Shown here: piece after piece, positions 49,914 through 58,146 of the stretch
How the letters are laid out: every line of letters starts with the position of its first letter
Position numbering within the stretch: the first letter of the stretch is position 1
From: Micromonospora trifolii
GTDB lineage: Bacteria > Actinomycetota > Actinomycetes > Mycobacteriales > Micromonosporaceae
DNA length: 64,000 nucleotides
Direction of reading: 5' to 3'
Assembly (NCBI RefSeq): GCF_022229005.1
Contig: NZ_JAKKFD010000020.1
Location: forward strand, 1-64,000
The notes under the pieces: generated by a model
Databases searched by the model: none
The model's input: the letters and a program-made list of their open reading frames with translations, nothing else
What the model was told of the DNA's origin: nothing
Program-made: the position numbers and the translations under genes

Positions 49914-50648
49914 ATGGAGTCTCTCGACGCGGTGCTGGCCGCGCACCGGGCGTACCTGCTCGGTTGGAACATCGGTGTCGCCGGGGATCCGGACCTCCCG
50001 ACCTACCGCAGTGACGTGCCGCACCCACCCCTCAACGGCGTTCTGCGGATGGTCGGGCGCACACCGCAGGACGCGCTCACCGAGGCCCGGAAGCGCCTGC
50101 ACGGCGTACCCCGGATCTGGTGGATTGGCCCGGACAGCGACGCCGGCACTGCGGACGGCCTGGTCTCCCTCGGCGCGGTGCAGGTTGCCCGGATGCCGAT
50201 CATGACCGTGGGGATCGGGGCGGTGGCCGATGTGCCGACCCCCGCCGACGTGCAAATCGCCGAGACCACCGACCTCGCCACGTTCGTCACCGCCTATGCC
50301 CGGGTGTCGGGAATCCCGGCGGACGGCGTGGCGGCGACGATCGAACGAGAGAAGGCGTTCACCGGCGACGGCACAGTGCTCCGGCTGGCCGGTCGCCTCG
50401 AGGACGGCCGGGTGGTCGCGACGGCCGTCGCCTGGATCAGCCACGGTCTGGTCACCCTCTACTTCGTCGGCACCCAGCCGGAGCAGCGCCGCAGGGGCAT
50501 CGGCGCGGCCATGACCAGGGTCGCCCTCGAGCTGGCTGGCGAGCGCGGTGCCCGCACCGCCGCACTCACCTCCTCGACCCTCGGCGAGTCGGTCTACCGC
50601 GGCCTCGGCTTCCGCCCGGTGGGCGAGTTCCGCCTGTTGACCTTCTGA
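49914..50648 (+). CDS. GNAT family N-acetyltransferase
   Basis: This is a 244-residue protein. The acetyl-CoA-binding motif is PEQRRRGIGAAMTRVALE, near residue 190. The end SVYRGLGFRPVGEFRLL is typical of GNAT enzymes. The N-terminal 110 residues are not recognised and may form a degenerate second GNAT fold. The acceptor is unknown. It is divergent from the TetR gene. Confidence 0.88.
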   Translation: MESLDAVLAAHRAYLLGWNIGVAGDPDLPTYRSDVPHPPLNGVLRMVGRTPQDALTEARKRLHGVPRIWWIGPDSDAGTADGLVSLGAVQVARMPIMTVGIGAVADVPTPADVQIAETTDLATFVTAYARVSGIPADGVAATIEREKAFTGDGTVLRLAGRLEDGRVVATAVAWISHGLVTLYFVGTQPEQRRRGIGAAMTRVALELAGERGARTAALTSSTLGESVYRGLGFRPVGEFRLLTF

Positions 50649-50697
50649 AAGCGAGCGCGCGGCCCGGCGAGCGCCGGTGGCCGCCGCCCGGAAACCA

Positions 50698-50726
50698 TTG
50701 ACTACGGAGTTCGGACAGCGTTGTCT
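50698..50726 (+). promoter_or_regulatory. Promoter of the winged-helix gene
   Basis: TTGACT (50698-50703) and TTGTCT (50721-50726) are 17 bp apart, 28 bp upstream of the GTG at 50754. Confidence 0.45.
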
Positions 50727-50753
50727 TTTACTGGCGCCTGGGGAGGTACGACA

Positions 50754-51302
50754 GTGATCGACGATGTGTCCCTCGTGTTCTGCGTGACCGCCGACGTGTC
50801 GGTGCGCGAGCGGATGGTGCGGCGCCTGGACGGTCTCGGCACCCTGGTGATCTGCACCGACCTCGCGGAGTTGCAGGCGATGATCGGCGGGCCGGTCATC
50901 AGCGGGCCGGCGCGACTCCCCGCCCCCACCACGGCGTCCGCCCCCGCTCCGGCCGTGGCCGCAGCCGCTCCGGCCGCTGCCGCTCCAGCCGTGGCCGTGG
51001 CTGGTCAGATCAGCTTCGGTGACCTCACCATCGATCCGCTCGACCATCGGGTGACGTGGCGCGGAGAACCGCTGGCCCTGACCCGACTCGAGCGCAACCT
51101 GCTCACCCAACTCGCCACCGCACCGGTCGGAGTCTGGACGTACCAGCGACTCTTCGAATCGGTCTGGGGCTGCGCGTTTCTCGGCGACACGTCGACCCTG
51201 CACTCGGCCGTGAAGCGGTTACGTCGCAAGCTGCACGCCGTCGACGACGCCCTGCGCGTGCACACGGTGCGGGGCATCGGCTACCGGCTCAGCGTCGACT
51301 GA
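50754..51302 (+). CDS. Stand-alone OmpR-type winged-helix regulator
   Basis: This is a 182-residue protein starting at the GTG at 50754 after GGGAGG. An N-terminal 50-residue domain (DDVSLVFCVTADVSVRERMVRRLDGLG) is too short for a receiver and has no phospho-acceptor pattern. An Ala/Pro linker follows (about residues 55-85). The C-terminal OmpR winged helix contains LTRLERNLLTQLATAPVGVW and ends HTVRGIGYRLSVD. It may be a phosphorylation-independent regulator. It lies directly upstream of the second tRNA array on the opposite strand. Confidence 0.83.
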   Translation: MIDDVSLVFCVTADVSVRERMVRRLDGLGTLVICTDLAELQAMIGGPVISGPARLPAPTTASAPAPAVAAAAPAAAAPAVAVAGQISFGDLTIDPLDHRVTWRGEPLALTRLERNLLTQLATAPVGVWTYQRLFESVWGCAFLGDTSTLHSAVKRLRRKLHAVDDALRVHTVRGIGYRLSVD

Positions 51303-51323
51303 CAACCGTGGCGTCACAAGCGA

Positions 51324-51360
51324 AACGGCTCGTCACCGGATCTCCCGGTGACGAGCCGTT
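51324..51360. terminator. Perfect 16-bp hairpin after the second tRNA array
   Basis: AACGGCTCGTCACCGG at 51324-51339 pairs fully with 51345-51360 around ATCTC. It lies between the winged-helix stop and the tRNA-Val end and can serve both strands. Confidence 0.8.
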
Positions 51361-51364
51361 CTCT

Positions 51365-51439
51365 TGGTGGGCGATACTGGGTTTGAACCAGTGACCTCTT
51401 CCGTGTCAAGGAAGCGCGCTCCCACTGCGCCAATCGCCC
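51365..51439 (-). tRNA. tRNA-Val(GAC), second copy
   Basis: It is the same sequence as the copy at 48480-48554, including the encoded CCA and the GAC anticodon. Confidence 0.95.
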
Positions 51440-51452
51440 GTGCTTGTTGCCG

Positions 51453-51523
51453 AGGTGGGGACGGGATTTGAACCCGCGTACACGGCTTTGCAGGCCGTTG
51501 CCTCGCCTCTCGGCCACCCCACC
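51453..51523 (-). tRNA. tRNA-Cys(GCA)
   Basis: The minus strand has acceptor GGTGGGG/CCCCACC, anticodon loop CTGCAAA (GCA) and T arm GGTTCAAATCC. It lies between the Gly and Val genes of the second array only. Confidence 0.95.
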
Positions 51524-51557
51524 GAGGTTGCCCCCGTCATGCGTGGCGGCAGCTCCG

Positions 51558-51630
51558 AGCGGACGACGGGATTCGAACCCGCGACCCTCACCTTGGCAAG
51601 GTGATGCGCTACCAGCTGCGCTACGTCCGC
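51558..51630 (-). tRNA. tRNA-Gly(GCC), second copy
   Basis: It is the same sequence as the copy at 48581-48653. It is the first gene of the Gly-Cys-Val array. Confidence 0.95.
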
Positions 51631-51663
51631 ACGCCCCCGGACGTTCCCGGGTGACGGATGAGA

Positions 51664-51693
51664 ACTTTAGCCGAGCCGCTGTTGGACTGCCAA
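51664..51693 (-). promoter_or_regulatory. Promoter of the Gly-Cys-Val tRNA array
   Basis: TTGGCA (minus strand, 51688-51693) and TAAAGT (51664-51669) are 18 bp apart, 33 bp upstream of tRNA-Gly. The rest of the 51631-52017 gap shows no gene. Confidence 0.65.
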
Positions 51694-52004
51694 CTCGGGG
51701 TCGCCTCGGCGCGTCAGGGGTGGCTGGGGCTGGACCGGAGCCACTCTCGGAGGGCTTCCTAGGGGGCTGGCCTGGTGCCTGGATCCCGCACGGACCGTCA
51801 CACTCCGACATTCGTCGGCAATGATCGTCATCATCGCGTCGCATGCCCGACCATCGACGTCTCGGCGACTCGGCACTGGGCAGCGGACCTCGGCGAACAC
51901 TCTCCGTCGAACGACCGACGACACCCGAAAGAAGTGTCCGGCTTCCGACTGTCACCGCGTGAATCGGCGCGCGGTGGTAACTGTTCGTGTTCAGTCGGAT
52001 GGGC

Positions 52005-52010
52005 TACGGT
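52005..52010 (+). promoter_or_regulatory. -10 box of a probable leaderless transcript
   Basis: TACGGT ends 7 nt before the GTG at 52018; there is no ribosome binding site. Confidence 0.4.
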
Positions 52011-52017
52011 AACGGTC

Positions 52018-52620
52018 GTGACGAGACGTGCGGCCGAGATCCGCCTGGATGCCCTGCTGCGCACCGCCTGCGACGTGATCGTGGAGCGCGGTCTGGCCAA
52101 CACCCGGACGGCGGACGTGGCGAATGCCGCGGGCGTGAGTCAGGCGTTGGTTTTCTACCACTTCGCCACGAAGGAGCGGCTGCTGGCGCAAGCCTTCGCC
52201 TACGCGGTCGAGCAGGATCTGGCCCGGCTGGACGCGGTCACCCGCTCGTCGGCCACACCGCTGACCAAGCTCCGCCGGATCCTCAAGCTCTACACCCCCG
52301 CCGGGCGCGCGACCTCCTGGTCGATGTGGATCGACGGCTGGTCCGAGTCTCTGCGTACCCCCGAGTTGGAGAAGGTCTCCCGCCGGCTCGACCTGCGCTG
52401 GCGGCAGGACCTGGCGGCGGTGATCACCGCCGGGGTGGCCGACGGCACCTTCCAGTGTGCCGACGCCGACGGAGCCGCCTGGCGGATCAGCGCGGTGATG
52501 GACGGCCTCGCCGTCCAACTCGCCGTGCACGACCGGGTGATCTCCCGGCGGCAGTTCGGCGAGTGGGTCCGGCTGGTCACCGCCCGAGAGCTCGGCCTGG
52601 ACCTGGCCGACCTGGACTGA
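52018..52620 (+). CDS. TetR family transcriptional regulator
   Basis: This is a 200-residue regulator with the N-terminal helix-turn-helix RTADVANAAGVSQALVFYHFATKERLLAQAF and a C-terminal domain of the type found in BetI-like regulators (ATSWSMWIDGWSESLRTPELEK). The start is GTG at 52018, 7 nt after TACGGT; a longer frame upstream looks non-coding. The target is unknown. The neighbouring TIGR03086 gene on the same strand may be under its control. Confidence 0.9.
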   Translation: MTRRAAEIRLDALLRTACDVIVERGLANTRTADVANAAGVSQALVFYHFATKERLLAQAFAYAVEQDLARLDAVTRSSATPLTKLRRILKLYTPAGRATSWSMWIDGWSESLRTPELEKVSRRLDLRWRQDLAAVITAGVADGTFQCADADGAAWRISAVMDGLAVQLAVHDRVISRRQFGEWVRLVTARELGLDLADLD

Positions 52621-52702
52621 GCCGGGCAAGCAACACCAATCCCCCACACCAGGCCGGGCAAAACGGACTCGGCCCGCCCCGCCGACCGGAACAATCGGCA
52701 GC

Positions 52703-53284
52703 ATGGATCTCCTGGAGGCGTACCGCCGGAGCCTGGCCGAATTCATCGACCGGGTGGACCAGATCGAGCCCGGCCAGTGGTCCGATCCGACGCCCTGCTC
52801 GGACTGGGACGTCCGCACCCTGGTCAACCACGTGGTGACCGAGGACCGGTGGAGCGTTCCACTGCTCGCCGGCCGGACCATCGACGAGGTCGGCAACCGG
52901 CTCGACGGTGACCAGCTCGGCGCCGACCCGATCGCGACGGCCCGGGAGGCCGCCGCGCAGGCCGAGATCGCCGCCACCCACCCCGGCACCGTCGACCGCA
53001 CCGTGCACCTCTCCAGCGGCGACACCCCGGCCACCGAGTACCTCCGGCAACTCCTCGCCGAGCACCTCGTGCACGGCTGGGACGTGGCGGTGGCGATCGG
53101 CGCGCAGCCACGGCTCGACCCGGACGCGGTGCACGCCGCCTCCCAGTGGTTCGCCGGCCAGATCGACGCCTACCGGCGCAACAACCTGGTCCACACCGGG
53201 GTGCAGGTGCCCGACGACGCCGACGAGCAGGACCACCTACTGGCCGCGTTCGGCCGCGACCCCAACTGGGCGCCAGGCGACTGA
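52703..53284 (+). CDS. TIGR03086 / mycothiol-dependent maleylpyruvate isomerase-like protein
   Basis: This is a 193-residue DinB/MDMPI-fold protein. It has the N-terminal WSDPTPCSDWDVRTLVNHVV with the metal-binding His and later HLVHGWDVAVAIGAQP with the other metal ligands. TIGR03086 proteins bind a divalent metal and in mycothiol-producing actinobacteria act as thiol transferases or isomerases. The exact reaction is not known. It starts at the ATG at 52703. Confidence 0.88.
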   Translation: MDLLEAYRRSLAEFIDRVDQIEPGQWSDPTPCSDWDVRTLVNHVVTEDRWSVPLLAGRTIDEVGNRLDGDQLGADPIATAREAAAQAEIAATHPGTVDRTVHLSSGDTPATEYLRQLLAEHLVHGWDVAVAIGAQPRLDPDAVHAASQWFAGQIDAYRRNNLVHTGVQVPDDADEQDHLLAAFGRDPNWAPGD

Positions 53285-53349
53285 GCAAATCTCGATCTGT
53301 TGGCGCGATAGCGGCTCGGGACCTTGCCGTGACCTCGGGAGGCTGATAT

Positions 53350-53383
53350 CCACAGATGCGCATGCGTCACCGCGCATCTGTGG
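53350..53383 (+). promoter_or_regulatory. 12-bp perfect hairpin in the leader of the M36 protease gene
   Basis: CCACAGATGCGC at 53350-53361 pairs with GCGCATCTGTGG at 53372-53383 around a 10-nt loop. It lies 42 nt upstream of the protease GTG. It may be an operator, a leader hairpin or the terminator of the upstream gene. Confidence 0.5.
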
Positions 53384-53424
53384 TCGGCGACTCGTCGGCC
53401 ATTCCGCTCCCACGAGGAGGTCCC

Positions 53425-56355
53425 GTGCCACAACCGGAGTGGTCACCCCCGATGAGCCGGCGTGTACGCCGGCTCATCGCCATCCTGGCGACGACGGCGA
53501 CGGTCGCCGCGCTGCTCCCCACCGGCGTGAGCACCGCGGCCCCCACCGGCGGCGCGGCGTCCGCCGAGCGCCGGTCCGGGCCGTTCGCCGAGGGACACAC
53601 GCCCGCCGACGCCGACAATCGCACCGGTACGGCGGCACCCGACGCCCGCCAACGCGGCCTGGCCCGCGCCGTCGACCCCGACGTCCGGTGGAACCGGCTC
53701 GGCACCCCGCAGGCGCTCGGCCCCGGCCGCACTCCGCTGGCCAGCGGGCTGCCCGCCGACCCGGAGGCCGCCGCCCGCGCCTACCTGGCCGCCAACAACT
53801 ACCTGTTCGGCATGGACGCCGCCATGGTGGCCAGCATGGAACGGGTCCTGGTCCGGCCCATCGGCAGCGGCACAGTGGTCACCCTCCGGCAACGCTTCGG
53901 CGATCTGCCCGCCGGGCCGGACGGCCTCGTCACCCTCGCGGTCGCCGACGGCGCGGTGCTCTCGGTCAGCTCCTCGCTGGCCCGCAACACCGGCACGCCG
54001 TCGCCAGCCACCCGTACCGCCGAGCAGGCGTACGCTGCCGCGCTCGCCGACGCCAAGCTGACCGCCGACGCGGTGGCCAGCCACACCATCCGGTCGGTGG
54101 CCGTGCCCACCCCGCTGGACGGTCCACGGGCCGCCTACGAGGTGACCATGATCGGCGCGGACACCGAGCATCCGGCCGCGTTCACCAGCTACGTGGACGG
54201 CAGCACCGGACAGGTGCTGGTCCGCGAGGACCTCGTCGACTTCGACTCCGACAACCCGAGTTGGGCGGTCTTCCCGGCCACCCCGCCCCGCGACCTCGGG
54301 CCCGGGCAGGACCCCCGGGTGCGCTGGTGCGGCGACCCGACCCCCGGCTGCCAGGCCGCCTTCCGCGACCCGGCCACCGGCCAACCGTGGGATGTCGACG
54401 CGGCAACCGGCACGCCGACCTTCACCTCGCGCGGCAACTCGGCCAGCACTGTGCTGTCCTGGGGTGCGAACACCCCGGTCGTGCCGGCACCCACCAGCCC
54501 GGAACGCCGCTACGAGTACCAGTTCACCGACCAGTGGCACCAGGCCCGGTGCAACCCGGGGGTGTTCACCTCCGCCCAGCGCAACGACGCGGACGCGTCG
54601 ATCGCCAACCTCTTCGCCATGCACAACCGGATGCACGACTGGTCGTACCAGCTGGGCTTCACCGAGTCGGCGTGGAACCTCCAGGCGGTCAACCTGACCC
54701 CGTCCGGCCTGGGCGGTGACGCCGAGCAGGGCCGCGCCCAGCAGGGCGCGCTGACCGGCAACCGGAACAACGCCAACCAGGGCACCCCGCGCGACGGGCT
54801 GCCGCCGACCACCAACATGTACCTCTGGCAGCCCCAGGCCGGTGGGCCGTACCCGCCCTGCGTGGACGGCGACTACGACATGACGGTGATCGGTCACGAG
54901 TACACCCACGCGATCACCAACCGGATGATCGCCGGCCCGGACAGCGGGATCAGCGGCCACCAGGGCGGGTCGATGGGTGAGTCCTGGGGCGACCTGCTCG
55001 CCGCCGAGTACCTCTTCCAGCACGGGCTGCGCGCGCCCGGCGAGACGCCCTTCATCACCGGCGGCTACGTCACCGGCAACCTGGTCAGCGGCATCCGCAA
55101 CTACGACCTGAGCCGCAGCCCGCTCAACTACTCCGACATCGGCTACAACACCGCCGGCCCGGCCGTGCACGCCGACGGGGAGATCTGGGGCGCCACCAAC
55201 TTCCGAGTCCGCTCCGCCCTGGTGAAGCGGTACGGCCTCGGCACCCCGCAACGGCAGCTCGACTGCGCACTGGGCAAGGTCGCGGCCGATCAGTGCCCGG
55301 GCAACCGACGCTGGTCGCAGCTTGTCTTCGACTCGTTCCTGCTCCAGGCCGCCAGCCAGGTCAGCATGCTCGACATGCGTGACAACATGCTCACCGCCGA
55401 CCTGCTCCGCTTCGGCGGGGCGAACCAGGACCTGATCTGGGCCGAGTTCGCCCGCTCCGGGATGGGCCGGGACGCCGCCACCTTCGGCGCCGGCGACACC
55501 GACCCGACGCCGAGTTTCGCCTCGCCGCGCGGTGGCAACGCGACGCTCACCCTGCGCCCGCGCGGGGACAGCGCCGACGCGCCGATCCGGGTGTACGTGG
55601 GGGCGTACGAGGCGCGGGCCGTGCCGGTGGCCGACACCGACCCGGCGACGCCGATCCCGGACACCGTGGAGATGGTGGCCGGCACGTACGACCTGCTCGC
55701 CGTGGCCCCCGGCTTCGGGCACCAGCGGCTCAGCGCGGTCGCCAAGGCCGGTCAGGACGGGTACGTCGACCTGCGGATGAGCCGCAACCTCGCCTCCAGC
55801 GCGTCCGGCGCCACAGTCACCGGTGACGGGGTCAACCTGGACCGGGTCGTCGACGACACCGAGGCGACGAACTGGGCGTCCCTGGACGGGGTCGCCGGCC
55901 GGCAGCTCACAGTGGCGCTGCCGGGCGACGCCCCGCGGACGGTCAAGCGGGTGAACGTCAGCGCGATGCTGCGCCCGGCGATCACCGGCGACGCCGACAC
56001 CGGCGCCCAGAACGCGCTCAGTGCGCTGCGCTCGTTCGCGGTGTCCGCCTGCAACGCGACGACCACCGACTGCGCGGATCCGACGCGTTGGCAGCGCATC
56101 TACACCAGCGCGGGGGACGCGTTCCCCGGCGGGGCGTACCGGGCGTACAGCCGCGACATCAACCTCCGGACGTTCGCGGTGCCCACCACCCTCGCCACCC
56201 ACCTGCGCCTCGAGGTGCTGGCGAGCCAGTGCACCGGTGGCCCGAACTACGCGGGCGAGCAGGACGACGACCCGGCCACGACGACGGACTGCGCGACCGC
56301 CAGCCCGGCCCGGAGCCAGGTCAGGATCGCCGAGTTCCAGGCGTTCTCGAAGTGA
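53425..56355 (+). CDS. Secreted M36 (fungalysin-type) zinc metalloprotease
   Basis: This is a 976-residue exported pre-pro-protease. The GTG at 53425 follows GAGGAGG; the signal peptide runs from MSRRVRR at residue 10 to about residue 40. An FTP/PepSY-type propeptide covers about 60-280. The catalytic domain has the zinc motif HEYTH (His491, Glu492, His495) and the third ligand Glu519 in GESWGDLLAAEY, as in family M36. The last 300 residues include a carboxypeptidase-regulatory-like beta domain and a discoidin-like domain, probably for substrate binding. It should degrade extracellular protein. Confidence 0.92.
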   Translation: MPQPEWSPPMSRRVRRLIAILATTATVAALLPTGVSTAAPTGGAASAERRSGPFAEGHTPADADNRTGTAAPDARQRGLARAVDPDVRWNRLGTPQALGPGRTPLASGLPADPEAAARAYLAANNYLFGMDAAMVASMERVLVRPIGSGTVVTLRQRFGDLPAGPDGLVTLAVADGAVLSVSSSLARNTGTPSPATRTAEQAYAAALADAKLTADAVASHTIRSVAVPTPLDGPRAAYEVTMIGADTEHPAAFTSYVDGSTGQVLVREDLVDFDSDNPSWAVFPATPPRDLGPGQDPRVRWCGDPTPGCQAAFRDPATGQPWDVDAATGTPTFTSRGNSASTVLSWGANTPVVPAPTSPERRYEYQFTDQWHQARCNPGVFTSAQRNDADASIANLFAMHNRMHDWSYQLGFTESAWNLQAVNLTPSGLGGDAEQGRAQQGALTGNRNNANQGTPRDGLPPTTNMYLWQPQAGGPYPPCVDGDYDMTVIGHEYTHAITNRMIAGPDSGISGHQGGSMGESWGDLLAAEYLFQHGLRAPGETPFITGGYVTGNLVSGIRNYDLSRSPLNYSDIGYNTAGPAVHADGEIWGATNFRVRSALVKRYGLGTPQRQLDCALGKVAADQCPGNRRWSQLVFDSFLLQAASQVSMLDMRDNMLTADLLRFGGANQDLIWAEFARSGMGRDAATFGAGDTDPTPSFASPRGGNATLTLRPRGDSADAPIRVYVGAYEARAVPVADTDPATPIPDTVEMVAGTYDLLAVAPGFGHQRLSAVAKAGQDGYVDLRMSRNLASSASGATVTGDGVNLDRVVDDTEATNWASLDGVAGRQLTVALPGDAPRTVKRVNVSAMLRPAITGDADTGAQNALSALRSFAVSACNATTTDCADPTRWQRIYTSAGDAFPGGAYRAYSRDINLRTFAVPTTLATHLRLEVLASQCTGGPNYAGEQDDDPATTTDCATASPARSQVRIAEFQAFSK

Positions 56356-56357
56356 CA

Positions 56358-56391
56358 CAGTGGGGCCGGCGGATGTCCGCCGGCCCCACTG
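56358..56391. terminator. Perfect 15-bp bidirectional terminator
   Basis: CAGTGGGGCCGGCGG at 56358-56372 pairs with 56377-56391 around ATGT, between convergent genes. Confidence 0.85.
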
Positions 56392-56424
56392 CCCCCGATC
56401 ATCCGCCGGCCTGATGGCCACCGA

Positions 56425-57291
56425 TCAGCGGTGCGCCCGACGCCAGGGGTCGGCGACCGCCGGACGCTCCCAGCGCCGGTCCACCGGGGGGTCGTCGCCC
56501 CCGTCGTCGCCGCCGGCCGCGGCCCGGGTCAGGTGCCGCAGTCGCAGCAGCAGCCCCACCCCGAGGAAGAGCAGCAGCCCGCCGAGCAGGAAGGCGACCT
56601 GCACCACGCCGAACGCGCCGGACTGCGAGACCGGGCGGTTGGCCGCCGGTGGCGCGGCCTCGGCCGGGTACTCCACAGCCGGTTCCTCCGTCGCCGTACT
56701 GTCGCCCTCGGCGGGTGCGCTCGCGGATTCGGTGGGCTCCGGCGGGGTCGCCGTCGGCTTCGGCGTACTGGTCGGGGCACCGCCCACTCCCACCACCGAG
56801 CGGGTGGCGGTCTGCCGGGCCAGCAGGCGCAGGTTCGCGTCGTACGCCTCGGCGGCGAGGGTGACCCGCCCCTGGGTGACGTCCTCGGCGAAGGCCACCC
56901 GGTAGCGCGCCGTGACAGTGCGGCCCGGGCAGAGCGTGCCCGGGTCGAGCTGCCGGTCGGTCAACCGGGCCACGTCACCCTCGGTGCGGATCTCCAGCGG
57001 AAAGTCGCCGTTCTCCTCCACCCGGTCCATCTTCACCTGGTCGAGCCGGAGGCCCCCCTGCACGCTGAGCACCATCGACCAGCGCACCTTCGCGCACCTG
57101 GCGCGCCGGTCCGTCTGCGAGACCACCGCGGAGATCGTCCGCACCTGCTCACCGGCGGTGAACCGTCCCGGCAGGCCGCTCATCTCGGTCGTGAAGGCCG
57201 CCTGTGCCGGGGCGGCCACCGCCAGCTCCACCCCGCTCAGACAGGCCAGCACCACCCCTGCCCTCAGCGCATACCGCCACACCGTCACCAC
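56425..57291 (-). CDS. Type I membrane protein of unknown function
   Basis: This is a 288-residue protein. A signal peptide ends near APAQA, followed by an extracellular beta-rich domain of about 140 residues with two cysteines (ARCAK and LCPGR). A Pro/Thr/Glu-rich stalk follows, then one membrane helix near residue 235 (VVQVAFLLGGLLLFLGVGLLL) and a short basic and acidic cytoplasmic tail. I use the GTG at 57291, which follows GGAGGAC; GTG at 57288 or 57318 is also possible. No family is recognised; it resembles actinobacterial surface proteins. Confidence 0.75.
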   Translation of the reverse strand: MVTVWRYALRAGVVLACLSGVELAVAAPAQAAFTTEMSGLPGRFTAGEQVRTISAVVSQTDRRARCAKVRWSMVLSVQGGLRLDQVKMDRVEENGDFPLEIRTEGDVARLTDRQLDPGTLCPGRTVTARYRVAFAEDVTQGRVTLAAEAYDANLRLLARQTATRSVVGVGGAPTSTPKPTATPPEPTESASAPAEGDSTATEEPAVEYPAEAAPPAANRPVSQSGAFGVVQVAFLLGGLLLFLGVGLLLRLRHLTRAAAGGDDGGDDPPVDRRWERPAVADPWRRAHR

Positions 57292-57468
57292 CGCCGTCCT
57301 CCGTTCGGTTGCCTCCACCCCGCAACGCTAGAAGCGGGGCACCGCACCGAACAGACGGGTGTGTTCGCACCGGACGGCAAGGACGGGGTGGCTTTTCACC
57401 GACCGTGGTGAACCGGTCACCGCTCCCCCGCGACACGCCGGAAGTCGGGCCGCTGGGAGAATCGCGCC

Positions 57469-58137
57469 GTGTCCGAGCTCTCCAGCACGTTCGTCCGGCT
57501 GCACGCCCGGCTGGCCCCGGTCCCCTTCGTCCCCGAGGTGCGCCTGCACCAGGCGGACGAGCCGATCGGCCTGTGGGAGCTGACCGAGGGCGAGTTCTCC
57601 AGCGACCGGCCGCCGCCGTTCTGGGCGTTCGCCTGGGCCGGCGGGCAGGCCCTCGCCCGCCACGTCACCGACCACCCGGAGCTGGTCGCCGGCCGGCGGG
57701 TGCTCGACCTCGCCTCCGGCTCCGGCCTGGTGGCCATCGCCGCCGCCCGCGCCGGCGCGGCGTCAGTGCGGGCCGTCGAGGTGGACGAACTGGCGGTGGC
57801 GGCGGTCGCCCTCAACGCCGAGGCCAACGGGGTACGCGTCGACGCCGAGTTCGGCGACATCCTCGACGGCGACGCCGGGGACGCCGAGGTGGTGCTCGCC
57901 GGAGACGTCTTCTACAGCGAGGCGATGGCCCGCCGGGTCCTGCGGTTCCTGCTGCGCGCCGCCCGGGCCGGCGCGCCGGCGCTGGTCGGTGACCCCGGCC
58001 GGGCGTTCCTGCCCCGGGACCGCTTCGACGAGGTGGCCGCGTACGACGTACCGGTGCCGGAGGCGCTGGAGAGTGTGCGGGTGAAGCGCACCACCGTCTG
58101 GCGGCTGCGGGCCGGGCTGCCGGGGGCCTCCGGCTAG
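57469..58137 (+). CDS. Class I SAM-dependent methyltransferase (ETFB-lysine/PrmA-like)
   Basis: This is a 222-residue protein. Motif I is VLDLASGSGLVAIAAARAGA, followed by the acidic ribose-binding position AVEVDELAVAAVALNAEANG and the catalytic-loop region VVLAGDVFYSEAMARRVL. The match is closest to the methyltransferase group that includes ETFB lysine methyltransferase and L11 methyltransferase, so a protein lysine is a likely substrate. The GTG at 57469 is the start. The P450 gene follows 9 bp later. Confidence 0.88.
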   Translation: MSELSSTFVRLHARLAPVPFVPEVRLHQADEPIGLWELTEGEFSSDRPPPFWAFAWAGGQALARHVTDHPELVAGRRVLDLASGSGLVAIAAARAGAASVRAVEVDELAVAAVALNAEANGVRVDAEFGDILDGDAGDAEVVLAGDVFYSEAMARRVLRFLLRAARAGAPALVGDPGRAFLPRDRFDEVAAYDVPVPEALESVRVKRTTVWRLRAGLPGASG

Positions 58138-58146
58138 CGTGTCCGG

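Noticed and set aside
48480..51630. Integrative element between the tRNA arrays
   Set aside because: No integrase, excisionase or attachment-type direct repeat beyond the tRNA genes themselves is present. The four genes look chromosomal.
51314..51955. Open frame on the minus strand running through the second tRNA array
   Set aside because: It spans three tRNA genes and their promoter and has no conserved pattern.
53443..56421. 992-codon minus-strand frame opposite the M36 protease
   Set aside because: Composition is that of an antisense shadow; the plus strand has signal peptide, HExxH and Glu ligand.
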